Positions 24,974 to 37,300 of a DNA stretch of 64,000 nucleotides are shown piece after piece. The number at the start of each line of letters is the position of its first letter. Within the stretch, counting starts at the first letter, position 1. Origin of the DNA: Anastrepha obliqua. Its lineage: Eukaryota; Arthropoda; Insecta; Diptera; Tephritidae. The translations under genes and the position numbers were made by a program. The notes below the pieces were generated by a model. The model did no database searches and was not told where the DNA came from. It worked only from the letters and a program-made list of their open reading frames with translations. The stretch lies in assembly GCF_027943255.1 (NCBI RefSeq), contig NC_072893.1:133981784-134045783 (forward strand), read 5' to 3'.

Positions 24974-25182
24974 TACATATGTGTGTAGAAATGTATGTCC
25001 ATACGACAAAAATACATATGCAAATGTAGATATGAATAAATAATGTGCATCACACAGTACATTGTTTCTTTGCTTTGTTCATAGCAGATCAAATTTCGTA
25101 CGTGTGACTCTACTTATTTTATTTATTTATGTATGCTCAGAGTTGTCTCAGTTTTTATTTTAGAGTACATAGAAGTGCGCAT

Positions 25183-25927
25183 TATTATTATTATTATTAG
25201 AAGGCCATTACGCACTGCGACCAGAGCTGATCTATTGTGAAAGGCCTATTTTGTAACCCTAGAGGTTTAGGCTTTTTAGAAATTTTAGCACAGTTTTGGG
25301 TTTGTTGTTCCAAAGATTGCATGGAGATACTACGATACCACCAAGGTGGTGAAGTCTTTGTCTGCCCAACGCAGGACATTCACAAAGCACATGTTCTGAG
25401 CTTTCTATGTCCATTTCGCAAAAGCGGTAGACATTGGTCTCGGATAGACCAATATTATTTAGATGGTACCTCAGGCTGCAGTGACCCGTGAGGTATCCGG
25501 TTAAAAGACGCAGATCTACTCTGTTTAGTGAGAGAAGTTTGTCAGATATTCCTTTGTTGGGACTTAGGAATAGTTTGGCTTGACGCTGACCGGCACAGTT
25601 TAGCCAGTGTGCGGCAAGTTTTCTTTCCTCCCATTTCCTAAGGAATTCATTAATGTGGCCTTTTGTCAGTCCACAGAAAGGCTCAGGACCAGTAAGTTGC
25701 ATATTTGCTCCTTGTTTTGCAAGGTCGTCAGCCATTTCATTTCCCTCATGTCCTTCATGTCCCGGAATCCAACATAGTGTTACTGTGTTGAGGTTTCCTA
25801 ACGTGTTTAGGAGGTTTAGGCAATCGTTTACCAATTTAGAGGTGATGGTTGTTAATAGAAGGGCTTTTAAAGCCGCTTGGCTATCTGAAAGTATGTAGAT
25901 GTGAGTACCTCTCATTTTCCTTCTAAG
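25183..25927 (-). mobile_element. 5'-truncated I-clade-like LINE (RNase H end)
   Basis: The minus strand carries only the 3' end of a non-LTR retrotransposon: an RNase H domain (SDSQAALKAL, then CWIPGHEGHEGNEMADDLAK) and a terminal part (LTGYLTGHCSLRYHL and a C-x-H-x-C-like block EHVLCEC), ending in TAG at 25259. About 60 bases later it ends in a run of TAA units, the tail type of I elements. The identical octamer GTGCGCAT flanks both ends (25175-25182 and 25928-25935), a target-site duplication. The open frame upstream of 25927 is flanking DNA, so the apparent first residues are chimeric. RNase H plus TAA tail suggest the I clade or a relative. Confidence 0.85.
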
Positions 25928-25935
25928 GTGCGCAT

Positions 25936-28109
25936 ACATACATATGTATGTAGTATGTAATATGTAAGAACTTCACTGTAAAACTAACTAACTGCAAGTC
26001 ATTATCGGCGTTGACCCAACTTCCGTTCACCTGAGTGCCGTTAATGAAACAGTTAACTTAACTTTTAGTAGGGGTATACAAGTATCTGGTAACTTTCAAT
26101 TTGGCTACCGAAACGACGTAAAACGCCGATGATACTTAACACCAAATAGCGTAACTCAATACACCCAAAGTGACGTTTTAACAGTCACCTTATTTGGCGA
26201 AGATTACGATGTAATGTTGTTTTCGTGGTCAGTAAACCAACAGTGATACCCATTTGAATATTACCTATTTTACCTTGCCTTGTGATGTGAATGCTGATAG
26301 GTGTTATGGCAGCAATTGGCTTCAGCATTATATTTCTATTTTTTCGTTTGTTTTATAACTGTCGCTTTTGCTTGTGGGAATTTCGGCAGTGTGTTTTATG
26401 TATGTGTGTACTTTTTTGTTGCAAAATGGCATTCAAAGCACGCTGACATCGATTGCTCTCACGTAATGTTGCAAAGTCCAAACATAAGAAACGTGACTTG
26501 TGTTTCACTGAAATATCTCAGCGCATAAAAAATTCTATCACATAATACATAACAATGTACTTGTACCTACATACGTGAAACATTTCTTAAAGAGTTAATC
26601 TTTAGAAATTAGAAAGACAATCCACAAACTAACACATTACCGGAAACAAGCAGGGTATTATTTTCATTACAAATCAAAATAAGCTCCATACAGCCTTGAT
26701 TGCACATAACAGAGACCATCCAGTGTACGCATGCATTATAAGATACATACATACCTGTTATACATAGATACATATAAATATGATTATGAGCATAGAACTC
26801 AAAACACAAGGCATGGAATGGGAGACGCAGTTTTTATTGAGAATAAATAAATTGTAGACTGAGGCAACACTGATTAAGAATATATGTACATACATATATA
26901 CACATTTAGAACTCCATATGTGTACCTACTTGGGTGTACAACAGAAGTTGCACATTAAGCATGCATTGGTCAAGTTCCAAAATTGTTACAGAAAACATCG
27001 CTTTACACATTGGCAAAAGAACCATTTAAATGAATTTAAATCAAATGCAAATAGTCCCCTGACCATTAATTTTGTATAATTAACATTTTTTATTGCATAA
27101 TTTGTTTTATATGGTCCGAGTTATCACGCTCTTACTGTATTTAATTACCGGCAGCAAAATTTCATTATCTACTGTGTTACATAACTTAGTTGGTGAAAAA
27201 TCTCTCTCCTAACCGGTCAATAGCCGCTAAAAATACACAAAATAAATTAGCGAAAATTTCATTACTTTTTTTTGTTTCACCAGATTTATGGAAACCTTGG
27301 TTTTTGAGCTATTTTTGTGAAACAATTTACCCCCGAAATTGAAAAATTATTCAAGCCAACCATTTGCCTTTGATTGCTTCATTTATTATTACATAGCATT
27401 ATTATATTTTGATAATATTTCCTTCTATTCCACATATGAAGTTAATATCTTATCAACTCGTTGAGTGCATTTTTACTCATTTTCATTTGACATGTTTTTT
27501 CTTTTACATTTTCACTTGTGCAAATACACTCTCAAGCAAATGTGTTTACATATTTGTGAAATAATATAATTTCTCATGAAATATTTGCTCCAAAAGGTAA
27601 AACAAAAAATGGAAAATTGATAAGTGTCTAATGGTGCGATAAGGCGGGAATGAACGTATGAGCAGGGACCGAGTAATTAATTGCCCATACGTTTATCAGT
27701 TCTAGTTGTTAATGCTGTACCATAATGAAGGCAAGGAAATTGATTGAGGTGTATATGTATGGGTGCATTTACGTACGTGCCACATCCCTTGAAATAAACG
27801 TTTGCCCAATCTTCAGTGGAGAGGCAAATATGTACATTTAAACTCAGATTTCAAAATCACATTTAGTAACGTCAAAAGCCGAACAAGTGTTTATTTCAAT
27901 TACATGGTACATGTAGATATGTATGTAACATACAGTACGCCGCCAATACATCAGAAACATGCCCTCGATAATAGCAATTAAACAAACTATTTGATTACTT
28001 AAATAAAAACGTAGTTGGCTATTAGCGATCGCCTATTCCTCTATGAATTTTAAAATTTTGTTTAAGGTGAGAGACTTTTTGGTAATTGTCTATAGTTTTT
28101 TTTATTTAA
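25936..28109. other. long spacer, no gene seen
   Basis: AT-rich DNA with TATG repeats (26720-26900). Several open frames of 60-75 codons have no domain signal. It may be intron of a minus-strand gene whose ends lie elsewhere. Confidence 0.4.
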
Positions 28110-28114
28110 TTAGT

Positions 28115-28680
28115 AATGGTAGAATTTCTTACAAAGCAATCGCGCAAAAAATTCAATGTGAGTGAAGCTACTATTGCTCGAATCGCGAAAGTTTTTCATA
28201 CACTCAAAAATGGAAACATAGCTAATACAAGTAATCCTCAGAATGCTGCTGAAAATATAAAAACCTATCGACTTTCTCATAGAGTGAGGAGACTCGAAAT
28301 CACGAAGGGCTTGAGCAATGGCAATGTGCCAAAATCCCTCAAGAAAGTTGAACGAAGCGTATTGTTTAACAAAACTAACGGAAGGAATCAGTCGATATAG
28401 GTCAGACTCCATCAAAATTATACACAGGGGAATTAAGATAAAGTAAGCATAACATTCCCCGAAACAGCTTTATGCATGATGGAGCGGTAATTCATTTGAT
28501 CTTAACCCCTTCGAAAACTGTTGGACGCTTCTCAACTTCCCCAAATTTAAAGATATAGGTATTCACGGCGAAACCACACCATAGCTCCTCTTAACGGAAA
28601 TATTCGTGATGTGTGGCCAAAAGATCGAAAATTACGACTAATTATTAAAAACTGTATAGAAAGTATTAAAGCAAGTAAAT
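28115..28680 (+). mobile_element. degenerate Tc1-like transposase relic
   Basis: The first part (28116-28400) is an open frame with a helix-turn-helix-like start (KKFNVSEATIARIAKVF). About 100 bases later, YMHDGA-like sequence (FMHDGAVIH near 28475) and FDLNPFENCW (about 28496-28525) correspond to the second Asp and the DLNPIENxW block of Tc1 transposases. The spacing between them is far too short, so a deletion has removed part of the core. No terminal repeats were identified. Confidence 0.5.
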
Positions 28681-31228
28681 AGAATGGGGAATATACCAAA
28701 TAGCTATTCACAACAGAAGTTTTATTTGTTACGCTAATTTTTGGTGAGGTATTTGGCACTGAAGGTAGAACTGTATAAATATTTTAATGTTTCTAAGGGG
28801 TTTGCGGTGTACTGTACATGCATGTATGTGTGTATGAATATAAAATATATACATATTTTTCGAGTTTATTTATAAAGTTATTATTTTAAGTTATTGTCTG
28901 GGGTATGCCGTTTGAAAAGGGCCAACATTGTACATTCACATACTCGTAACTTTCATCAGTTGATTGCTACTGCATCTGCATGCCACTGTTGGATGTTGCT
29001 TTTGCTATTGCTGTTGCGGCATGGCTTTAGTCTGAGTGAAACTAGGCATTTTAGTTTGACTTTAATTAGATGTGAAAATATTTTCATACCAACTGTGTTG
29101 TGGCGGAATAATGAATGCTACTCAAACAAATACTTACAAAAAGTATTTAGTTTGGCTTTCGTTTTCATTTCGTTACTTTTTGCGTCTGTTATACAATATT
29201 CGTCATATTTCCTAAAAGTATATATGTACATATATACCTACGTACAAATACAACAAGCAATGAAATGCGTAGCAGTATTAGATATTCCCGAGTTCAATAA
29301 ATGCATTGAATGATGACTTTCACAACAAGACCTCCATGCCTGTACTCGCCCAAGACTTTTTTCACTAAATACTGTGAAATATACAAATATAAGCAAGGAG
29401 AAACTCGCGTAAATTTAAAACAGTATTGCTGGAACTATAGTGCTTATGGCTATCGCTGATTGTTGGCCATCTAAATGTTACTCTAGGAATTTATCTTATT
29501 TTTAGAACGAGTAAATAGGCTCTGCAAATTATGTTAATTTCTTACATTTATAGATTTATACGCATTGCTCATTTGTGCAATAACGTCATAATAAAAAAAT
29601 ATAAATATGCGGAAATCCATAGCGATATATATTATACATTTATTCATATTTACTTATTTGTTATATATGTATATACTGTTGAGTCCAACTTAGTATTCGT
29701 TTAAAATTTTGAATGTGAAACAACGAGTTTTAAATTTGGAATTTTGCCGCAACATCATCGCTTCAATAACCAACAGGATTTTGTGTTCATCATATACTTT
29801 TACTCAGAGATGCATAGTACTATAAATAACAAATTTTGAAGCTGTTTTCCTCGAATTTTTGGTTTTTTGTTTTATTTCGTTCTTCCCGTAAACGAGCGAT
29901 ATGTACATATATTGCATATTTCCTTTCAACAATTATCGGCAGCTATTGCAATTTTACTGGCAAATGTACCACGTTTTTACCGTCGGTAAAGTCTATTACC
30001 CTTCTGGCATTTCAACAAAGTAATTAGCTTAAAAGCCCATACGTTCAATACTGAACCAAAGAAAAGAATGCCCATCTTATTTTATAGTACAAACAAGTTC
30101 ATTGGAGTTTTTCATAGATGTCTTAGTATAAGTTAATTTTTGAAAAGACTTTTAGTTTTTTGCAGTAAAAAGTAGTATCGTATTCCAGGCTTCTATTTTT
30201 TATGTAACGAGTTGGCAAAATAATAAAACAGAAAGAAGCACTTTTGTTGAAAGCTGAACTAAATACAGTGCACTGAAAATATTCTTGAGAAAGGGAAATT
30301 TAACTTTAAGTTTACATTTACATACGCGTCAATACAAACCAGAACCGGTATTGGGTCGTTCATTACACTCGTTGCCAGCGAAAACGTTTTACATTTACAT
30401 TCATGTACGTATGTACGAAAATGTCCAGTTGGTTTAACAAGTTTATAAAAGTAACAACTTAATCATTCGGAAAAAATGCCAAAAAATTGTTTTTATCGAG
30501 GATTGAGTTACAAATTGTATGCTATACATGTATGTATATATACATTAAAAATCACTTTCGACTCGAATTGGAAAATTGCATTGTCATGCGTTGTCGTGTC
30601 TACTATCAAAGTATGTGCTGAATACTCATACTCACCGTCCCGTTTAAGCCAACATTGATAAATGATTTTATTTTCTTATTTATTTTTGTGTAAATAATTT
30701 TTTTTTTATATTCCGCACAGTTTTTCCTTTTTGTAGGTCATGGCCAAATAGCTGTAATCGCGTATTTAGCGGATGAAATCATTGTGTTAAATACTAAAAT
30801 GGATTTTTAATGTTTTCGGAGATTTTCGGAGAAAGCTTACTTTTGAATACTTGCAGAAGCTTTCAATTGAAAATCGGGGCTAAAAAGTAAATGGAATCTA
30901 AATTGGTCAAAATATTCTACACAGCCTATGAATGCGCGTAGGTAAAATTCGTATAAGTTCAAAGGTGCTTGAACTTAAATCATCTCGAAGTTTCGCTACG
31001 GTTATTCCTTATAGCAACAAATGCACATATTATTTATAAATGCATGTACATTTGTATGTATGTACTCGTATGCGGATTTTGTGTGTAGATGCATATACAT
31101 ACATACATATACATGTATGCACATAACATTGTGCATTGAATCATTTTCTACCATTTCTTTCTTTTTTTGTAAGAAAAGAGGTAAATTAACTTTTCCGTCT
31201 TTTCTCTTTTTTTTGCAGGCTGATTTAC

Positions 31229-31330
31229 CAGTTTCTGGTTTGGCGGAACCTGTGTAGTTGGTTTTGCCATCCACAGCATCAATCCCAATACGAGCCACTG
31301 CCACTGTGCAATTGCCACAAGCCTTGCCAT
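31229..31330 (-). CDS. candidate first exon with signal peptide
   Basis: From ATG 31330, in a good context (AAACAATGG), 34 codons encode a short basic start and a strongly hydrophobic core (WLVLGLMLWM), then QVPPNQKL, ending at a donor CTG|GTAAAT in phase 0. This is what a signal-peptide exon of a secreted or membrane protein looks like. No second exon could be matched. A plus-strand polypyrimidine-AG acceptor overlaps the same place, so chance remains possible. Confidence 0.35.
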
Positions 31331-32114
31331 TGTTTATTTACACCGCTATTCAATGGCACGATCTTGTACTCTGGCTTAGTTTTGAACATGAACATGGTTG
31401 CCATTAACAATGCATATGTGTGTGTAAGTGCTTAGATGTTTGGAAGTTTTTCATAAGCTACATTGTTTTGCCAATGCGATTGGCGTGCACGGTGGAATTT
31501 CTTACTTTGTTTCTATACTTAACTTCTAACTCTTGCCATGCTAAATATAAGCTTATTTTCAATTGAAAGATCTCCTTTATTTATCGCAAACAATGTATCA
31601 GGGAAAGATCGTTTACAGAAGTAAAATAAAAAAGTCGCGCAGAAAGCAAGAACAGCTTACATTCTCTTTTTCAACAAATGTTTTTGTACTGCTGTATGTA
31701 CATATGTACATATGTACTCTATGTACAGTGCAGTAGAAGTAATTTTCTAAAACTCATATAAAGTGCCAACTCTTAAAGAAAAGTCGAGTTCAAATTATGC
31801 GAGGGTTTTTGAAGCTTTTACCTTAATGAATGTTTTTCGCTCCAAATGTAACTAGAAACATCACGATATTCACGACTTTTCAATCTTCCTTCAACATACA
31901 CACACACGAAAGTAAATATATGTGTTTATGAGTGTGAAAGCACATACATACGTAAGAATATTTACATACCTACATACATACATACATATATAAGTACATT
32001 CGCATGATCGTGGTTATGAAGGCACACGGATGGTGAACTAATAAATACACCATCTGTCATGAACTGAAGTAGAGAAAAGTTTGGCTTCAGTGCAAATAGC
32101 TAGAAGGCACTCAC

Positions 32115-32199
32115 CGTAACGCAACCTGTGTATGCGAGCGGGATCACTTTGAGGGATGGAACGACGGAGGTCATTGTCATCATTCGCTAAGAGCTCTTG
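32115..32199 (-). CDS. candidate internal coding exon
   Basis: An 85-base minus-strand interval between CCTCCAG| and G|GTGAGT reads QELLANDDNDLRRSIPQSDP and then ARIHRLRY, with phase 0 entry and phase 1 exit. Its amino-acid composition and both splice sites look real in an otherwise empty region. It may be part of the AKAP2-C-like gene ending at 20100, or of another gene. No partner exons were found. Confidence 0.4.
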
Positions 32200-33194
32200 C
32201 TGGAGGCGATGGTTTCAGCTGAAATTTCTGTTTCAATATAAGGTTTCAGACCATTTTATTTGTAACAGACATTTACACTAACTTTTTCACTTCCATACAT
32301 ACATTACGTCCATACGGTACCATGTACATATTTTCATCAAGGAATATACCGTTTCATTAGTCGAATTTTTACGAATTTGTTTTTTAAGTTGTGATTTCTG
32401 CTTGTTGATATGAATCGATGCACGTACATACATATGTATGACATGAATATGATCAGACATTCATATACAGACATCAGAAAATAAACGCGTTTTTTTATGA
32501 AATAGCGGTAATTTAATATAGTACATGTTTTTCTATGATCACGAGAAATCTTTCATTTTAAACGATGCTTACCTCGCTTTTGATTTGACCCATTATGTCG
32601 AAGATTATCGCGATTAATTGCTAAACTTGGTCGATTGAAATAATTGTATATTAAATACAAGTACTTTATTTTGTCGGTTACGAATAGCCTTTTACATTTT
32701 TGGAAATGATTGTAATGCCATATTTTAAAACTACGACGAACTTAAGCAAAATAGCACTTATACCGACACCGGTAAAAATTAGTAAAACCAATCGCAACGA
32801 AAGCTGCCAACAAACTAAAAGTTAACTTCGTTCAGCAAAGTAACCCATTCTCCTATCCCCAACTGTCCCAAACTCTCAAACTTCACGCTCCACAACATCA
32901 AGTGGAATAAGTAAAATAAGTGGAATTTGTAAAAATAATTGCTCACTAAATTAAATGCTCCTATTATCAACTCTGAAAGCTAGCGAAAATTATGGTGAAA
33001 AGATTTTTGAGGAAATTCACCACTTTAGTGAGGGCTGCCATGCAAGGTGATAGCATTAGTACAAAAGCAAAATTTACATGTTTTGCTTTTGCAATTTGGT
33101 TGTTCGAATGTCAACATTTCTCGTAAAATGTAAAAAAAAATAGATCACAGGCAATCAAACCACCAAACCACAAGAAAAAACCGAAACCGTTCCC

Positions 33195-33320
33195 AAGACA
33201 GTCGGTTCTACATTACCGGAACGACCCGGATTTATATCCGGCCAAGGACTGTCACTCCAGCAGCATTCCCCGTCCATGTATGGGGAATGTTTATGCTGCT
33301 ACGACAACAACAACAACAAA
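33195..33320 (+). repeat. CAA-tailed short interspersed element
   Basis: The unit contains TACCGGAACGACCCGG and TCCGGCCAAGGACTGTCACT, then CAGCAGCATTCCCC with a GGGGAATGTTTATGCTGCT complementary partner that can form a hairpin, and ends in (CAA)n at 33301-33320. It looks like a SINE or the 3' end of a non-LTR element; I recall very similar sequences from tephritid genomes. Confidence 0.6.
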
Positions 33321-33618
33321 AAACCGAAACATTTGTTCTTGTAATATCACCCTGTATTTATTCGCTTTGGGTGTCACTCTAAGAACCGGGTTTTCAGTGC
33401 TAGTTTAACTATGGCGAATTTTTAAAACTAGGTCTAAGCCTGCAAAGTTGGGTATTGAAACTTGATTCAAATGGAAAGCAGAAATACGGCCTCTTACTTG
33501 TAATCATTCCTGTTTTTTAGTATAAATTAAACTTAATGGATCTCAAATTTTGATTGAAATATAAAATCTTGATTCTTCAGATTTTTGCCGACACTGCTTC
33601 GCGATCGATCGTGATATC

Positions 33619-33690
33619 ATGGCAGCCGGTTCTACGTACCGGAATGACTCGGGTTTTTCCCGACCAAGACCTGTAAACCTACCACCCCAG
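33619..33690 (+). repeat. diverged second copy of the CAA-tailed element
   Basis: GGCAGCCGGTTCTACGTACC, then GGAATGACTCGGG and CCCGACCAAGACCTGTAA, align in order with 33205-33255. The hairpin and CAA tail are lost or unrecognisable. It has the same orientation as the copy at 33195. Confidence 0.5.
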
Positions 33691-34395
33691 TAAATTAACT
33701 ATGTCTAGTTCGCTGAATTTTGTCTCATCGTAATATCATTTTACTGAACGGTTATATAAATATGTTAAGAAAATAAAGGGTATTTATCACCTTAGTATGA
33801 GCTGATAGAAATCTTTAAGTGGAAGTAACATATTTTCATATTAACAATTATTTGTCTTTTTCCAGGTTTAGGTCTTTGAATACTTATGAACAATTAAAAT
33901 TCAAACAAATCAAAACATAAATTTTGTGATAACGTCTACAATTTATTGCGATTGTAAAACTGCAACTCAAAGTATTACAGGTTAATATTAAAAACTTCAT
34001 TTTTAAAGACATTAATGCTAATATTTATATTATTTCTGATAGGCTCGATTATCTACATAGGCACCATAGCAGTTTAAAATAGCAAATGTGTGCGAATGTA
34101 GTGAGTCTGGGTATTTTAAATCATAGTTCTTTACTAAGTGCGGTGCAAATTAAAATATAAGCATACGTGGTCCAGTTTTAAGCCAGTCAAAATATGTTTA
34201 TTTCCAAAATAATAACAACTATTTTTCAAATTAAATAAAACGGGATGAACTTTGTATATTTTGTACACACGAAGATTGTGAATTGGCTTTCTAAGTCGGA
34301 TCAAATTAAAAATCCATAAAGTCGAATATGAATGCATGAGACCCTCGGCATTATCCCCAGTTTAGAACGCCTATTTTCAATTATTTGCCCAACTT
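33691..34395. other. spacer and 3' flank of MBD/F-box gene
   Basis: AT-rich; it holds the presumed 3' UTR of the minus-strand gene ending at 34396. No gene seen. Confidence 0.4.
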
Positions 34396-37300
34396 TCACT
34401 CAACAAGTTGCTGTTTACACGTAGCATGATACGGCACTTTCACAATAGTGAATTTAGTTTTCGGCAAGTTGTCGCCTAGAATGGATTCTACTTTGTCTAA
34501 TGGTAATATTTCAATTTGTGGAACATCACTTGGTACTGCTTCCTCCTTGGCATTTCCCTTCTCTTCGTCATCGTCGTCTTTATCCTCAGCAACCGGTGCT
34601 CCGGGTACAGGTTTCAGGACCGGAATGCATTCATCAAAGTGATGTTTTTCCTTTTTAGTTGATTCTTCGCACTGATCAACATATAAGGCAGTTACGCGCA
34701 GCAGTTCAACTGTAACGCCCCACGTAAACACCTTCAACGTGGAAGCTACTTGCTGTACGGCGTTCAATACGATGTGATTTGTGGTCGCTGATTGCGAAAT
34801 ATACGTAGGAATGATAAGCAGCTTGCAAATATTGGTACAAAGCTGCAATTTCTCATCAAATCCGGACTTAATATCGAAGTTTACAAGTTCTAATTGGGAA
34901 AGTTCTAGTTGCGAAACTGCCTCCAGTATTTCTAGCGTACAACAGCTCGTTTCCTGTCCATTTTCGACACGCAATCGACGAAGATTCTTCAATTTTGGAA
35001 GTACAATTCTTGCAAAAGTAGAATCAAAGTCTCCACATTCGCCCAACTCCAATGAACGTAGGTTAACTAATTCACCAAGTACTTCTACACCTTTAGAACC
35101 CAATTCACGAACAGCAGTCAAAGATAGCTGGTTCAGCTTTGTAAGTGCTTGTAACGATTGCAAATTGCCTGTAATTACGCCTGGCTCACATGTACGAAGA
35201 CGCAACTCTTCCAGTCGTGTTAGTATTCCAATGTGCTCAAGATTTATAGAGTCATCATTAATGGCAACAGCATTTAATATGCGCAAATTTTTGTTGCTTT
35301 GAAATAAATTTTCTACAATGCGAGCTGAACACCGACATAGATCGATAATTTCTAATGAACAAACAGTTCCTATATGTTCAGAAAATTCTTGCCACATCTC
35401 TTCACCACGAGTGCTAGACACCAACATTTTTCTAAGATCTAAATGCTTTGTTTCGCCGCGACGCAATGCGGCAGCGAAGCCTGCCCAACTACTAACCCGG
35501 GAGTTTTTCATCCGAACAGTTTGCCATAATGATGTATCTTTTGCAGCGAGATGCCATAGTTTACAAACTGAAGCTGCACGTGGACGTTCCTGAAAAAATA
35601 TATATATATATGTTTCGATTAAATACCAATATTTCTTCCATAAAATTTCTACTTACATGTATTTTCAAGTACTTAAGAATGCAGAGCAATGCGTCATAAG
35701 CAAATGACACATTTGCGAAAAAGTTCGTGGCGAAAACTTTGTTTGATTGATCCACTGCAGCTTGAGCGGGCGGAATGCCATGTGATAAAACTGGTGCATC
35801 TAAGGATATTGCAGATGTCTTACGATTGTTCCGGATGCTTTCGTTAATTTGTTTCAAATCATTTTCGATATCGTTGACGTGTCTGTAAATAAAAGGCATA
35901 TATTATACTTATTTGATCTCAATCTGCAGTTTTATATGTAAGATTGTGTGCCTCGCTCTCGTGTTTTATATTGGTTAGGAATCAGAGTTAAGTTCTCTTT
36001 TGGTGCTTCAAAACATTCGCACACTCACTCAGTTGGGGGAGCAATTGGTTTGGCAACCATCACATACTTTTTCCCTTTTACTACCGCAATAGTTTGTGGA
36101 TACTTGTTTTCAAGACGGATAGGACGCATTGAGGAGGGTTTTCGAGTTGTCACTGATTTTGTCCCAGACGAAATCTCTGATACCGGCAAGCAAGCCTACA
36201 ATGTAAAAAATGAAAATGAGATACGACGAGATAATTAAGAACCTGAAACAGAGGTTTCAAATGCTAAGTTCACCTCACATATGTATTCCCGGCCTTTGGA
36301 ATGAGTGCCACTTTCTCCAGCAATGCGATATTCACTATTTAAACGGTTTAAGCCAACACACTCGTGATGGAATAGACAAAGGCATTTAACACATTTGAGT
36401 TGTGGCACTTGTCCTGGTGCACGCGGACATTTAATCGTGCATGGCTCAAGTGTTGAATGGGAAATCGGATTATTCGCCGATCCTGTGCTTGCATGGGCGC
36501 TTACGGCAGTCACATTAGAGCTGGCAGATCCCCTTAAAACCAGAAGTCATACTTTCTAATGAAAATTGCCAGTAAAACATAAAACCAGTAAATGCTACTC
36601 AAATCCAATAAGTAAAAAATAAATTTGATCAATTGTATACACCAGTTAGTAAAATCTACCAATATTACATTGTTATTCACTAACAACGAGAGCGAGTAAT
36701 AACTATGCGCTATACTACCACAATAATTGCTTTAATTAATTACTTACTTTTTAATTTTACTGTTTTTATGGCTCGCACCACTACTGGAACTCGCATTTCG
36801 ACTACTTGGTGGTGTGCCAGGAGTTGAATTGGCAGAATATCTACTCGAAATAGTGCCGCTAAGCAAAGCATTATTTACTTTAAGTGCGCGTGTTGGTGTC
36901 CACCCTTGGGGAGGTGGGCTAGCGCCTTTCGGTCCTTTCGGCTTAGAAATTCGTTTACCAATATTAGTAGGCGTGGGTGCAGCTGCTATTGTGGCGGCTG
37001 CTGCAGAAACTCTGTTAGATGGCTTTGCACTTCGCACGGTCTCACATTCCGCCCCAGCGCCAAGTGGTTCACGGGCGAAACTGAAATGATCTATGGTTAA
37101 ATCGCCCTCAAGAAGAGGTATTATATCGCTTCGTGTGCGAAGTTTTTTCCCACCGGGTGTTATAAAATATACGTCAGCTTTATCTTTACTTGACTCTATA
37201 TTTGCGCGCCATACTAATTCACGCTTCCAACCGTATTCGAAAGGTTTTTTGTAAAAGTCATCTTGGGCTGACAATGGTTTTTTGCTCCCACTACCTACAA

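Larger units (their letters stand above)
28746..33180. other. long spacer with two candidate minus-strand exons
   Basis: Mostly AT-rich, microsatellite-rich DNA. Two minus-strand stretches stand out as possible exons (31229-31330 and 32115-32199, listed separately). Nothing else of note is seen. Confidence 0.4.

Noticed and set aside
31021..31257. Plus-strand exon with a strong polypyrimidine acceptor at 31219
   Set aside because: The frame ends after 12 codons and upstream sequence is microsatellite; the minus-strand signal-peptide frame is more plausible.
35948..36238. Plus-strand open frame with a hydrophobic stretch resembling a membrane protein
   Set aside because: It is the antisense shadow of exon 4 (36195-36029) of the MBD/F-box gene, which has proper splice sites and completes the PHD finger.
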